A stretch of 64,000 nt of DNA. Origin: Eucommia ulmoides. Its lineage: Eukaryota > Streptophyta > Magnoliopsida > Garryales > Eucommiaceae. Below the pieces are notes generated by a model. It had not been told where the DNA came from. It was given only the letters and a program-made list of their open reading frames with translations, and made no database searches. Each line of letters opens with the position of its first letter. Within the stretch, counting starts at the first letter, position 1. Location of the stretch: assembly GCA_016647705.1 (NCBI GenBank), contig CM028333.1:7824616-7888615 (forward strand), given 5' to 3'. The position numbers and the translations under genes were made by a program. Of the stretch, positions 52,162 through 64,000 are shown in pieces.

Positions 52162-55100
52162 ATCACTCAATTTTTTATGTTAATTTCATTTGATATTTTT
52201 CCCAATTAAACAAATATAACACACTCCACATGAATATGAAATTGGTTCTTTCACCAATTAAAAACATTGCGGGAACTATCAATAAGAGAATCAGAAAAAA
52301 AAAAAATAAAAAAAAAATCAATATGAGTAAAAAACAACTAATTTTTTTCAAGACTTTCAATATTCAATTGGTTTTTGATTGGTACTGAGGGATTTAAAAT
52401 CTCGATGTGAAACTAGTCATGCCAACATCACGAGTTGTTCCTATTTTCTATGTACCATATCAAAGATAAAAAACAAAAAAACAAAAAATGATTTATCATT
52501 TAAAACATTATATAATATCTCTCCCCTTTTGTTATCCCAAAAAATTGGAGGAATTAATTTTTTTTAAGGGATGTCAGATTTTTAATCCGTATGTTTTGTT
52601 ATGAAAAACTCATAGACAAAGTGATTAGATTCAACATTTAAATTCCGGAAGCAGAATTTTTTTAAATATGCAAGTTTTTCAAAGCACATTTGTAGTGATG
52701 TTAACATTCGAAAGAAAGCAGTGTAATTTAGCCTAAACAAGCATCAATTCCAATTGGTTGTGTTTCGGCAAATTCTAATGAAATATTGCCTTTTTAAATA
52801 TTATCTGGAATAAAGTGATTTGAATCATTTAGTGCTTGGTACGTGAAGGTTGTGTTGGGTTTTTGCCTTAAAGAAATAGCACTTATGTTGTCACCTAAAA
52901 CAAGCACGCTTTCCACGCAAATTCTAATTGTTTTCATATACAAAACTTGTGGAATTCTTTACATAATAATTATAATTTAAAAAACTAAATACTGAAATCG
53001 CATACAGACACATATCCATTTATCAAAAATTGAAAATCTGTTTATTGAAAAACAAATTTTGAAAATCCTTTTCTTACAAAAAAACAAAAACAAAAAACAG
53101 ATAAATAGTGTCCGCTTATACACTGTTTATTTTTATTTTTTTTTATTTTTTATTTTTTAAATGGTTGAAAGGGAGATTCAATCTCCGTTTCAACCTCTCC
53201 TCCTCTCAGAACCCAAACGTTCGGCATTTTCCGCCATTAATTTGCATATATCGAATGACTGCAGCCCATTTTCCACCTTATAGTGGGCAAGCATCGACAT
53301 GCAGTCTGACCATGGCATTCAAGCTAATTGTGATTGAACCTAACCATTTTTTCGGTCAGTAGAGGCGGCAAAGCCGGCGGCACCTCTGGTTTTTGGAAGA
53401 ACCGCCGATTTCGGATGAAATGGAGAAGAGGGAATAAAAATCATACTTGAACGAAATGGAGAAGAGGAGGGAAAAAAATCATACCAGATTACTCTCTCTC
53501 TCTCCACCCCCTCTCCCAGTCCAAATTTGATGAGTTTTTTTTTTTTTTTTTTTTTTTTTCTGGGGATTTGACACTTTGTACCACTGAATTTTTCCATAAA
53601 AGTGTCAAAGGGCATAAAGTATATAAAGACAATTTATAAACGTTGCACATATACATGACTTAAAGCGCTACATATTAGACAACATAAAAATATAGTCAAT
53701 CTAAAGGGGTGAATAATATAATTTGGCCTATATATCATATCACTAGGTGGAGAGCACGTGCGAGATACGTGCCTGTTATCTTCTTTATTTGACATACTTA
53801 TAACGTTTTACATTATTTGTTCATTAAATATCACACTAAAATATGTATATTAATTTTATTTTTTTAAATCAACAAAGAAATATGGTATTTTTTTTTTTAA
53901 TTTCATGAAACTTGTTTAGAACAATTTAATGAAAGTTACATTAAAGAAATGGCAAGGTTATGGTCAGCTGAAAAATTGAAATTAAGTTGAATACATACGT
54001 TATATTCTAAATTGAATGATGATAAGAAAAAATAAATATAGTGCAAGTGCAATTTATCATGTCTATTAATTAAGAGTGAGAATGCTACCCGAAAATCCAA
54101 CCCACCCCGCCTACGTATCCGACCCGATGACGAGGTCGGTCGATTATAAGTAGTTTTTTTCTTCCACCCATACCCAACCCATCCAAATCCCAAAACACTT
54201 TGGCTCGGGTACCCATCTACCCATACATGATGCACCCCTGAAACCTAAACCCTAATAATATATATTTACCAAATACCCCCTAAAAGATAGCATATTACGA
54301 AAGACCTCATATATAAATATAACCCTAATCAGATTCAGATAATTCATTTTCTAAATTTCAACCCTAGCGTCGCCCTCCTCCTCTTCTCTCCCTCAAAATC
54401 CTAGAGTCGCCATCGTCATCTATTAAACCCTAATAAGTGATTCCTATGTTGTCTAATATTCTCGACGTCTAACAATCCTGCATCTATCAAACCCTAATAA
54501 TCTCGTCGTCGATAATTCATGCGACGCTGCTGTTCGTCACCATCTCCATCTCCTGCTCTGATCTAACAATTTGTAATTTTTTTTTTGGAATTCTTTAATA
54601 TGTTTTTTTATTATTTCTCCTTCTTCGTCTCAAATCTACAATTTTTTTGAAATCTACAAATATTTAATATTTCATCTTTGCCTTTTTTCTCTTTTTACCC
54701 GACAATCGATTGAAATGAATAACCGTGACTAACCCCGAATTAGACCGGGGTACTGAGGCCCTATGGTCGGTTTCGGTCCGGGGAGTTGCTGGGATTTTTC
54801 TTCAGGTCAGTTGATTGAAATCCTTCAACCCTGATCTGACCGGCTAATTTACACCCCTACTACTAATAATAAGCATGTGCACATGACATGATCAAAAGAT
54901 GAAATATACTTCCATAGACAAGAAGTGAAATTTGGAAGTTGTTTACGATGCATGGACTTGCATATATTGTTTTTTTTTTTTTTTACATGTGTTTTGATAA
55001 AAATAAATAAATAAAATAGTTGATGAAATAAATTTAGCAACAAAGCATTGAGAATGTAAATTTTAGTAAACGACACATTTGAAAACATCACATTTAAGAT

Positions 55101-55403
55101 GACCAAATAAGTCATATAATAGTCGTAAAGACAAATTAATTTTAATCGCAGTTAGGTAACATTGTTGATTTATTTTATGTGTTATATAATTAAAATAAAT
55201 AAATAACTGATGATAATAATCCCACCAAATGTATGAAAGTATAAAAAAAAAAAAAATATATAACTATTATGAAAATAGAAAAATAAAATCTATAACTACT
55301 ATGAAATAACAAAAATAAAATCTATAACTATCAAAATTATCAAATTAGTATAAATTTTATTCTAGATTGAGTGAAAAATATCATCTATTATTTTTAAAGT
55401 GTG
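52162..55403. other. AT-rich spacer, no gene recognised
   Basis: Visible items are a hairpin at 53163-53195 (GGTTGAAAGGGAGAT against ATCTCCGTTTCAACC), a 35-bp tandem duplication (GAAATGGAGAAGAGG at about 53417 and 53452), poly-T at 53538-53560, and several AACCCTAAT telo-box-like motifs at 54245-54510. A segment at 54720-54860 (GGTCGGTTTCGGTCCGGGG and TTTACACCCCTA) resembles the ends of hAT-type elements. None supports a gene call. Confidence 0.5.
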
Positions 55404-55784
55404 TGTCACACACCTCCCTGGGCCCCCATGGCCCGAGGTCGGATGTGACGTTGACTTGACGTTACCTGACCGATCAAAACACACACACACACACACAGAC
55501 ACACACACACGCACACATATATAAAGGTTGAGGTAATTTCCTTCATTAAGAAGAAAATGATCTTAATTTCAGTTATCATTTTATTTTATTTATACTAATT
55601 ACCCCTCTTAAAATAAAGAAAATATTAATTATATTCCAAAATTTTTAAAATTCTATTTTAAATAACATATTAACCCCTAAAATTTTTAAAATAAATATTA
55701 AATAACACAATGCACCCCGTTATTTTTTCTAAATGTTCTAAAATGTAACTAAAAAATTATGCACCTGCAAAAGTCGGGTCTTAT
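55404..55784 (-). repeat. 3' LTR of the chromovirus, internally deleted
   Basis: On the minus strand it starts TATAAGACCCGACTTTTGC (TGTAAGACC with one change) and ends GGAGGTGTGTGACA at 55404. It is 381 bp, against about 2.4-2.6 kb for the two solo LTRs of the family in this window, so its middle is missing. A (CA)n run remains at about 55477-55516. The purine tract (TTTCTTTTAAGGGACTAAGA) lies at 55785-55815 on the minus strand. Confidence 0.8.
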
Positions 55785-55799
55785 AATCTTAGTCCCTTA

Positions 55800-57082
55800 A
55801 AAGAAATTTCGTCCTGAAATTTTAGTTACCTTGAACGAATAAATACAGATATTTGTTCCTTATCTCATCTTCTCTCTCCCACGTTACTTCTTCCACTGAG
55901 TGACTGCGCCATAACACTTTCACTGAGGGAATCGTTTTCGTCCGCAACACTTGATCTCTACGATTCAGAATCTAGACTGGCTCTTCAACGTATGTCAAAT
56001 CCTTTTTCAATTCGATTGGCTGAGAAGTCAGCACATACAAAGAGTCTAACACATATTTTTTTAGCATCGACACGTGGAAAACGTCATACAATTTAGACAA
56101 TTCTGACGGTAGGGCTAGTTGATAGGCTACCGTGCTAACCCGTTTTAAAATCTCCTATGGCTTGATATACCTCGGACTTAGCTTTCTCTTCTTCCCAAAT
56201 CTCATTATGCCTTTCCATGGGGATATACGAAAAAACACATAATCACCCACTTCAAATTCCAACTCTCGCCTATGCTTGTCAGCATAACTCTTTTGCCAAC
56301 TCTAAGCAGTCTTTAGTCTTTCCTGATTCACTTTCACCTTGTCCGCTGTCATCTAGGCTATATCCGACATTAATAATTTTTGTTCCCCCACTTCAGTCCA
56401 ACAGACTGGGGTTCTGCATCTCCTGCCGTACAAGGCTTTATATGGTGCCATCTCGATTATCGAATGGTAGCTATTATTATAGTCAAACTCCATCAATGTC
56501 AAATGATCATCCCAGCTACCAAGAAATTCTAGATCACAACCCCTCAACATATCTTCCAACTTCTGAATCGTTCGCTCTGATTAGCCGTCAGTCTGAGGAT
56601 GAAAGGTTGTGCTAAATTTTAATTGGGTACCCATAGCAGCTTGGAGAGTTGGCCAGAATTTTGAAGTAAATCTCGTATCCCTATTTGATACTATGGAAAC
56701 TGGTGCACCATGCAATCGGACAATCTCATCAATATACAATTTTGCATACTTATTCAGGGAGTATGTGATTTTCATGGCAAAAAAATGAACAAACTTGGTA
56801 AGTCTATCAATAATCACGTAGATAGAATTATGCCATTTTTTAGTGTAGGTTAATCCCAAAACGAAATCCATCGTGATATGTTCTCATTTCTACTCTAGGA
56901 TAGGTGGAGGCTGCAATAACCCACTTGGACGTTGGTGCTCGACCTTGACTTGCTGACAAACGAGACATCTTGCAACAAATTCAACAATTTTTCATTTTAT
57001 TCCACCACTAATAGTGTTCTTGCAAATCCTGATGCATTTTGGTACTGCCTAGGTGCATTGCATATGCTGAGTTGTGTGATTC
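55800..57082 (-). pseudogene. Chromovirus integrase core and C-terminal part
   Basis: From the right: SHNSAYAMHLGS (HHCC histidines), ARCLVCQQVK (HHCC cysteines), then MDFVLGLTYTKKWHNSIYVI (core Asp), VSNRDTRFTSKFW (usual SDRDPRFTS; the first Asp is Asn), FHPQTDG then a stop in place of Gln, and SERT-like Glu. The tail includes LALPSELSKLYDVFHVSMLK and IPSVKVLWRSHSVEEVTWER, the chromodomain-like end. Stops and frameshifts are present. Confidence 0.85.
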
Positions 57083-59713
57083 TGTAAGACCCCGATCTTC
57101 GTTATACATAAAATTTAAGTCGCGTTTCAAAATGTTTCAAAAATAACAGGGTAGGTGGCATAATTTATTATTTGATTTAAAAAGTTTTGAGGTCAATTTG
57201 CAAATTTAGAAAACATTGAATCCAAAATTGGCATTTAACTTTTGAATTAAATTTTTTTGGGTGGAATTGCAATTTAAGAAAGTGTTAAATGTGAAAATTG
57301 GACCGAAAATGAGATTTTAAGAAAATTGGGGGAGGAAAGGGTATTTTAATATATATATATATATCGTACGTGTGTGTGTCGTGAAGATAGCCGGAGAACC
57401 GAGAAGGGAGAGGAAAGATCGAGATCCGATTGACGTGGCAAGCTAGGATCAAATTGATCCACCCAAATTATGCATATAAATACCCATGCAATTGTGATCT
57501 TCAACCAAAAAAAAAAAGAAAGGAAAGAGCAGAAATCAGAAAATCAGGGAACCAAAAACAGAGAAAGCGAAAGAAGAGAGAGAGAACGTCCGACGGTGTG
57601 AGAGTCGGTGGGCATCGATCTTCCGGTGGCGTGGGGTTGTCACATGTTCGTCGTGCGTGTGTGTGATGTTGTGTATGTGTATGTGGTGAGTTCGATCAGT
57701 GGGCTTCGTTGACGGAGGTGGCGGTGGTGTGTGCTTGATCGTCATCGTCGTCGTTGGAGTTTGTATATGGGTTTGCGTATGTTTGTGTGTTCTGGGTGTG
57801 TACGTGTGTAATCAATGTGCATGGTGGTCACCGGAGTTGGCCGAAAAGTTAGAGAGAGAGAAGATGGGTTTGACGGTTATTTGTGTATGCTTTGTTTTTG
57901 ACAGTGTGTGTATGGACAATCAGTAATGCATGTGTGTAGATGTGTGTGCATTTTAGTTATGTGTATGTGTTGTTTCAGGTCGTAGGTGAGTGGCCGGAGT
58001 TCGCCGGCGGTGAGTTAGAGAGAGAGAAGGTGGACTCGGCTTTGTGTGTGTGTGTGTGTCGCCGTTGGTTATTTTGGACCGGCGATAAGTGAGAGGTAGA
58101 GAGAGAAAGTAGTGGGTATGTGCTATCCGTCTGTCCGACGGTATGGACGTCACTTCGGTGAGTGTGTGTATACTCTGTTTCTAAATTGTTCATGTGTGTG
58201 TGCTCTGTTCTGTTTCATCCTTGTGTGGGTGTGTGTTGTTGTGTGTATGTGTGTGTTTTGCGTGTGATCAGTGCATGTCTTGGCATGTGTGTGTGTTTGC
58301 TATTTGGTCCAACGGTGGTGGCAGTGGTGTGAGTTGGGCGTGGATGTTGGGTGTGTGTGTGTTTCGGTGCTAGGGGTGTATATGTGCCGTTGATTTCGTG
58401 TGGGTGTATGTGCAGACGACTGTATGCATGTGAGTATGTGTTCGTCGTGTGTATGTTGCCGTGTATGTGTGTGTGTGGTCGGCGGTTCGGTCGCCGGAAG
58501 AGGGTGTGTCGTTGTCAAATTTCAGAAGAGAGAGAGAAGTGGGTTGTCGATTTTGTGGGTTGCGGTGGTTCTAATGTGTGTGTGTGGGTATTTCGCAGGA
58601 GTATGAGTGATTAAGTGTGGACGTTGAGTTTGGGTAAGTGTTTCGTTTGTGTGGGTGTGTTTTGTTCTGGTAAGGGAGTCGTCGGCGGTGTCGTTGGGTC
58701 GCCGGCGAAGGGTGCATGTGTGTGTTTAGTTGTGGGTAGGTGTGGGGGTTATTCACCAGTGTGTGTTGTGTGTGCAAGGTGGTGTGGGTGTATGTGGTCT
58801 GGTCTTTTCAGCGTCGCCAGCGGTGGGAGAGATAGAGGCTTCGTCAGTGAGCTAATCACAAACAGGAAAACAGAACCGGAAGCAGAAAACAGAAACGGAA
58901 AAAGGAAAAAGAAGAAGAAAAGAAAGAAAACCAAAAATTTTCATAAACCACCCTAATGAAAATCAAAATACTCATCTCACGGCAAACAGAAAATCCGAGA
59001 GAAGGTAGAATTCCTAACTTATTTTAATATATGCATTTAAATTTCTCAATGTGACATTCGTGTTATTATTGTTGGTGTATTTGGCGTTATCTGTTCGCAT
59101 GAATGTTATATTGATTATACAGAATTTAAATGGGAGTTGTGTAACAATTATGTAAACAACATGCTAAGGTGTTTTTTTGTGGCGTATTATATTTAAATGC
59201 ACGTATTAGAGGGGTTGGAGTTCTACTGATCGTTGGCTCACAACCCCACAGTGTTTGAATTGCAAGGTTGGCTGGGAGAAAACGAGAGAGAAAAGAATTA
59301 TTTGAAATCCGAGTTGTAATAATTGTATTTATTATTTATTGTTGTAATCGAAAAAAAAATAGTAGTTATAATTATCGTAGTTGTTGTAAAATACTTCTCG
59401 CGAAATTTATGTATTAAAAAATTGTGGGAATATAATTGGCTTAATTTAATATTGAAAATTGGATTTTAAATTATAAATTTGAGATCTTTTTAATGGGTCG
59501 CCGTTGTGTAGAAGATAAACAAATAAATTTTAAATAGATGATTGATTTTAATTGGTGATACTTTAAATGGTAATTATTATCATAATAACAATTCCCGTCA
59601 TAATTACCGAACATAGTATTTTGGGAAGTTTGATCCGTTGGGTTTTAGGTTTAAGAATTTCTTTATAGGAGAAACCATAGTCCGGCCCTGGGAAACCGGG
59701 ATGGGTCGTGACA
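57083..59713 (+). mobile_element. Solo LTR of the same family inserted in the integrase gene
   Basis: The block starts TGTAAGACCCCGATC and ends GGATGGGTCGTGACA, 2631 bp, opposite in orientation to the host element. It separates codons for DILKE (59714 side) from SHNSAYAMH (57082 side), which adjoin in chromovirus integrases. Flanks are GATTC and ACTTC, a diverged possible TSD. The LTR contains (TA)n at 57348-57364 and a remarkable TG-rich zone at 57366-58810. Open frames there (57430-58956, both strands) are compositional. Confidence 0.85.
57366..58810 (+). repeat. GT-rich modular region of the solo LTR
   Basis: TGTGTG/TGTATG runs alternate with a module of GGCCGG/GCCGG, GTTAG and AGAGAGAGA(A)G. 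Copies lie near 57830-57865, 57990-58030, 58075-58110 and 58475-58540. The strand is strongly asymmetric (G and T rich on plus). Confidence 0.75.
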
Positions 59714-60505
59714 ACTTCTTTCAGAATATCTTTTTTCAGATCGGTATTATTAGGTACACATAATTTATTCTTAAACATTAAAGTTTCATCATTATCCTTG
59801 ATGTGATAGTTGGTTTTTTGACCATTCTTCATTTCATCCCTGATCTTCCCCAATTGGGCCTTTGTGACCATTCTTCACTTCATCCCTGATCTTCCCCAAT
59901 TGGGCATCTGACTTTTGCACTTTTATAATACGGTCGATTAATGTTGGTCTCAAAGTTAAAGTCGTGCGTAATGTTGCCGTCTGACCAACCGCCAACTGGA
60001 CTCGCAGAAATCTCAGCTCGGTATATAGGTTAATATGAACAACTCGAAGGTGTGCGACCCAACTTGTCGATTTTCGACTTAGCGCATCCGCTATGACATT
60101 GGTCTTTTCAGGATGATAATGGATAGTGCAATCACAATCCTTGATCAACTCTATCCAACGTTTCTATCTCGGATTTAGTTCCTTCTGAGTAAACAAATAT
60201 TTCAAACTTTGGTGGTTAGTATATATTTCGCAAATCTCGCCATACAGATATTGTCTCTAGAGTTTCAAAGTAAACACAATCGCCGCCAATTCCAAATCAT
60301 GCATCGGGTAGTTACGCTCATGATTCTTTAATTGTCGAGAGACATATGCAATCACGTGACCATATTGCATAAGTACACACCCTAGCCCCTAGTGTGAAGC
60401 ATCACTGTAGATCACAAAGCCATTATTTTCTGTCTGGAGAGAAAGTATTGGCGCGGATATCAGTCTACTTTTCAGCTCCTAGAAGCTCTGCTCACATTTG
60501 TTAGT
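59714..60505 (-). pseudogene. Chromovirus RNase H and integrase N-terminus
   Basis: On the minus strand the frame has NGFVIYSDASH (RNase H Asp; stop follows), [40 protein letters not shown] (about 60110), then LCVPNNTDLKKDILKE (59745-59720), where the solo LTR cuts in. A 44-bp direct duplication (GACCATTCTTCA(T/C)TTCATCC at 59820 and 59866) lies between RNase H and integrase. The copy is not functional. Confidence 0.85.
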
Positions 60506-61420
60506 TCACTCGAATTTAGTTTCCTTGCGGGTCAATCGGGTCAACGGGGTAGCTATAACCGAAAATTCCTGTACAAACCGACGATAATAACCCGCCAATT
60601 CTAAGAAATTTCGATCCTCGGTCACACTTTTCGACATTTCCCATTGAACCACTGTTTCAACTTTCTTTGGGTCAACTTGAATACCATCCTCTAAGATAAC
60701 ATGCCCCAAGAATATAACTCTATCCAACCAAAACTCACATTTACTGAATTTCGCATACAATTGTTTCTCTCTCAAAGTCTGAAACGCAATCTTGAGATGA
60801 TCTACATGTTCTTCTTTATTTTGGGAATAGATCAATATATCATCAATAAACACGATAATAAACTGATCTAAGTAAGGCTGGAAGATCTGATTCATGAGGT
60901 CCATAAAAGCAGCAGGGGCATTCATCAACCCAAATGGTATAACTAGAAATTCATAATTGCCATACCTCGTACGGAATGCCATTTTCGATACATCACTGTC
61001 TCTGACTTTCAATTGATGATATCCCGATCGAAGATCTATTTTGGAAAATACCTTGGCCTTCTGCAATTGATTGAATAGATTATCAATTCTAGGCAACAAG
61101 TATTTATTACGAATTGTCACCTTATTCAGTTGCCTCTAATCAATACACATCCTCAGCGTATCATCCTTCTTCTTTATGAAATAACACTGGGGCTCTCCAC
61201 GGAGAAACACTAGGTCTGATAAACCGCGGTCCAACAAATCTTGTAACTGGACTTTCAGTTCTTTTAGCTTGGTAGGTGCCATACGATAAGGTAGAATTGA
61301 TATAGGAAACGTTCCTGAAAGTAACTTGATAGTGAATTCAATTTCTCTACCCACTGGAAACCTTGACAATTCTTCTGGAAATACATTGGGAAAATCCCTG
61401 ACCACTGAGATATCTGTCAC
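60506..61420 (-). pseudogene. Chromovirus reverse transcriptase
   Basis: Frame 61420-61136 has the RT start (FPISILPYRMAPTKLKELKV; YFIKKKDDTLRMCIDY). After one stop, frame 61120-60506 (204 codons) carries [39 protein letters not shown] and the active site [10 protein letters not shown] (F-x-D-D) near 60845. Both catalytic Asp remain. [12 protein letters not shown] ends the block. It is the best-kept polymerase domain in the window, broken by a single stop (about 61133-61138). Confidence 0.9.
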
Positions 61421-62560
61421 CTATACCTCATTCTGACTGGTGTCAATCACATGCGCAAGGTATCCCTGACATCCCTTCTTTAATAATTTTCTAGCCTCTA
61501 GGACTAAAATCAAACTGATAGGGGTGCTGATTCTATCTCCCAAAAATACAAACTCCGGCTCGCCTGCAACTCTAAAATAATCCATACCCAGTATCATATC
61601 AAAATCATAAATACTCAAGGATAGCAGATCCACCGACAATTCTCTATCGCCATTACTAAGTGGATTGTTTTTATACGTACCATCTATCAACACTGACTCA
61701 CCCACAGGAGTAGAGATAATGACACTATAAGATAGAGAAGTCGAAAATTTGTCTACATGCATCATAAAGGTCGCCGAAACAAGTGAATGAGTAGAACCGT
61801 GATCAATAAGTATACGTACATCTCTTTCATATAAAGACATAATACTTGTAACCATATTTAGAGTAGCCTGAGCATCTTGTCTGGTAGTAGAAAATACACG
61901 ACCTCGAGTCGGAGGTCTACTGACCGATCCTCTACCACGCTCCTGAACACTGCTAGGGCCAACACTACCCACACTACTCGCAAAAGATGTAGATGTAACA
62001 GCAGATTTCAGACAATTCGGAGATATGTGGCCCATCTCATGACAACGGAAACATATTGGGCCTCTCATGGGACAATCCCTAGTGAAATGATCCGGTGATC
62101 CACGTTGATAGCATACAGGTATCCCGACTTGACTAACTATCTGGCTCTTTCTTTGTTGTTGTTGGCCGACACTCTATTCGGATACATTCTGTTGTCGCCC
62201 AGAGTATGATTGTTGTGAACCTCGGCTCCTAGCTAATTGGTCGGTTGTTGGGGCCCGAACAAATGGAGGTCGAGCTACAACTCCTCCAGAAATACCACCT
62301 GGATATCTATTAGGTGACTCAAATCTACTTTTTTTGTACTGCTCGTGGTTCTCGGCGGCTTCCTGTACATCTTTTTCTATTAATTTTGCCGTGTTTACCA
62401 ATTTCGCATAACCTTTGGTCTGCCTGCCTGCCTGTCAGTCTGGAACGTATTTCTAGATCAAGTCCTTTCTGGAATACACCAGTCCCAAATATTCACAACA
62501 AAATCGCAAAAAGAAGAACCTTTCACGATTTTTACTTGTCCATCTAATCCTAAAAAACGA
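61421..62560 (-). pseudogene. Chromovirus gag C-terminus and protease
   Basis: Frame 62401-62174 gives KLIEKDVQEAAENHEQYKKS. Frame 62068-61421 (215 codons) starts with the zinc knuckle CFRCHEMGHISPNC (CX2CX4HX4C) and continues to the protease motif VRILIDHGSTHSLVSATFM (usual DTGATHSF; here DHG) and DLLSLSIYDFDMILGMDYF. The gag N-terminus is lost. Confidence 0.85.
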
Positions 62561-63609
62561 CCTCACCTCCTGACTCTACCTAGTGCCAATAGTAGACCCG
62601 TTCTTAGTTGCGGCACCTGAAACCAAATATTTTATCGAAGTACTGTCTTTATAATATAAAAATATTTTATGAATCAAACATGATTATCAAATACCACTTT
62701 TTCAAATATAATATAATATAACCACACACCAAGCTGGAATAAAATTTAACTTCTATCATCGCAATAAAATCATGTATTTAAATCAACTAATCTAAACATT
62801 TCGACATATAATAAAATATCGCACCCCTATTTTCCTATGAGCCAGATGATCGTTTTACCTCACGATCGGGAGTTACGACGGTACCGTAACCTGTACAACT
62901 GTGTCATCTAAGGTGGCTATCAGTGTCAGAGCCATTTAATATCCCCAATGGTAGGGGCAGTCACCTACAGGATTTACACTCCGATAGGTCAATATATATC
63001 CACCTTGCAGGACTTGCCTGACAGGTAATAATAAATATCCACCCTACAAGACTTGGCTGACAGGTAACAACAAATGTCTACCATGTAGGACTTTCCTGAC
63101 AGGTAACAACATATTCACATCACACAGGACATGCTCCCTTGATGAGAAAACAACTATAGCATAGTCGGATAATAAAAATCACTTTCCACGTTTAAACATT
63201 TACTTGATCTGTATAACGTTATAAAATAATCAATTTTAATAAACTCCATTTTTTACATTTTAATACCAAAATTTAATTTGAAAATTTACATAGAAGACAG
63301 TATACTCACCTTGATTTTTGCACTACAAAAACACTGTCGCCGAAATACTACGTGGGCGGCGTCGCCTGTGAACCTAACAACCAAAGGGCCTAAACTAAGA
63401 CTTTATTTAAAATAAATCTACTATACAATGGGTGACCCTAAAATGCACAAATTTCCATTCCCAAATTTTTAAAGTCATATTTTAAATAACATATTAACTT
63501 CTAAATTTTTTAAAATAAATATTAAATAACTCAATGTACCCAGCTATTTTTTTTAAATGTTCTAAAATGTAACTAAAAAATTATGCACATGCAAAAGTTG
63601 GGTCTTACA
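62561..63609 (-). repeat. 5' LTR of the chromovirus, truncated
   Basis: On the minus strand it begins TGTAAGACCCAACTTTTGC at 63609. Three tandem units of about 50 bp (TTACCTGTCAGG(A/C)AAGTC, near 63010, 63060 and 63110) lie in it, comparable to the CTCCC..GGGG repeats of the nested solo LTR. The last 300 bp or so (expected to end GTGTGACA) are deleted. Confidence 0.75.
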
Positions 63610-63703
63610 ATATATTCTAAAACTACTTAAAAAAATCTTAAATTAAATATTCGTAATTATGCTTGTGGTTACATAATTTTTTTTAAATTATTTTTATATT
63701 TTA

Positions 63704-63792
<89 letters not shown>

Positions 63793-64000
63793 CCGAATAG
63801 TATTACTTTTAAGTATGCAATACAAAAATGGGTGGACTAATTTTAAAAATTTTTAAGTTCAATTTGTGAATTTACTTTGTGTATAAAATTATTGTACAAA
63901 AAAACTTGTCTATATGATGACATATACATTATTACTATAATATATAGAAATATTAACTTCATTTCTTTTAAGAAATAAAAAAGTGAATTTATAGTTTAAT
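63610..64000. other. AT-rich flank with (AT)n
   Basis: An uninterrupted AT dinucleotide run of about 80 bp occupies 63710-63790. No gene is seen to the end of the window. Confidence 0.8.

Larger units (their letters stand above)
55404..63609 (-). mobile_element. Chromovirus-type Ty3/gypsy retrotransposon (minus strand), decayed
   Basis: On the minus strand: partial 5' LTR (63609 to about 62560), gag with zinc knuckle, protease, RT, RNase H, integrase with C-terminal chromodomain-like tail, purine tract and short 3' LTR (55784-55404). The gag-PR-RT-RH-INT order is Ty3/gypsy, and LTRs starting TGTAAGACCC suggest a Tekay/Del-type chromovirus. The end of the 5' LTR, the primer-binding site and the gag N-terminus are deleted around 62560. 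A same-family solo LTR splits the integrase. Confidence 0.9.

Noticed and set aside
57430-58956. Protein-coding genes in the GT-rich region
   Set aside because: Overlapping frames on both strands encode V/C/G-rich or T/H/P-rich low-complexity chains caused by GT repeats inside an LTR.

Overview
The window is nuclear DNA of a flowering plant, most likely a eudicot. It is AT-rich and crowded with LTR retrotransposons, SINE, LINE, Helitron and MITE remnants. The only host gene I recognise is a spliced cytosolic glyceraldehyde-3-phosphate dehydrogenase gene (GapC type) at 23113-27090, with a broken partial copy just downstream (about 27565-28507). No bacterial-type operon, CRISPR array or intact rRNA/tRNA gene is present. 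All exon, LTR and repeat boundaries were read by eye from motifs, splice sites and target-site duplications (TSDs).

Layout. 1-2520: 3' end and LTR of an Athila/Tat-type Ty3/gypsy element. 2530-6133: LTR-like sequence of a second (Tat/Ogre-like) gypsy element with a TATA box. 6134-7525: truncated copia-type LTR. 7680-9010: fold-back-like DNA holding a hAT-like MITE. 9331-17978: Ty1/copia element #1 with an exact 5-bp TSD (GAACA), its 3' LTR split by a 2.1-kb reverse-oriented solo LTR that has its own TSD. 17984-22980: AT-rich intergenic DNA with Helitron-like repeats and microsatellites. 23007-28630: GAPDH gene, MITE and GAPDH pseudogene. 28849-33994: copia #2 (minus). 33995-41202: non-autonomous Athila/Tat-type element with a nested chromovirus solo LTR. 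41203-41414: Helitron 3' end. 41578-47666: copia #3 (plus), followed by a SINE. 48120-50160: large fold-back element. 50263-50490: LINE fragment. About 50630-52161: possible solo LTR. 52170-55400: AT-rich spacer. 55404-63609: chromovirus-type Ty3/gypsy element (minus) whose integrase is split by another solo LTR. 63610-64000: AT-rich flank with an 80-bp AT run.

The most interesting region is the GAPDH gene. Exons 6 and 7 occur twice in tandem. The end of the first exon 7 resembles the end of exon 5, and the intron after it resembles intron 5, as expected from unequal crossing-over between exon 7 and exon 5. The inner copies (exon 7 and exon 6') are degraded, while the outer copies (exon 6 and exon 7') are close to the family consensus. 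All splice phases match, so joining exon 6 to exon 7' would give a normal-length enzyme of about 339 residues. The intron between exons 6 and 7 also carries about 110 bp matching the plastid 16S rRNA gene in antisense, absent from the duplicated intron. Several unrelated mobile elements in the window carry arrays of short perfect palindromes (CGCCTAGGCG, GGTCGACC, AGTAGATATCTACT, TTAGTGAA...TTCACTAA), a recurring pattern the gene models do not explain.
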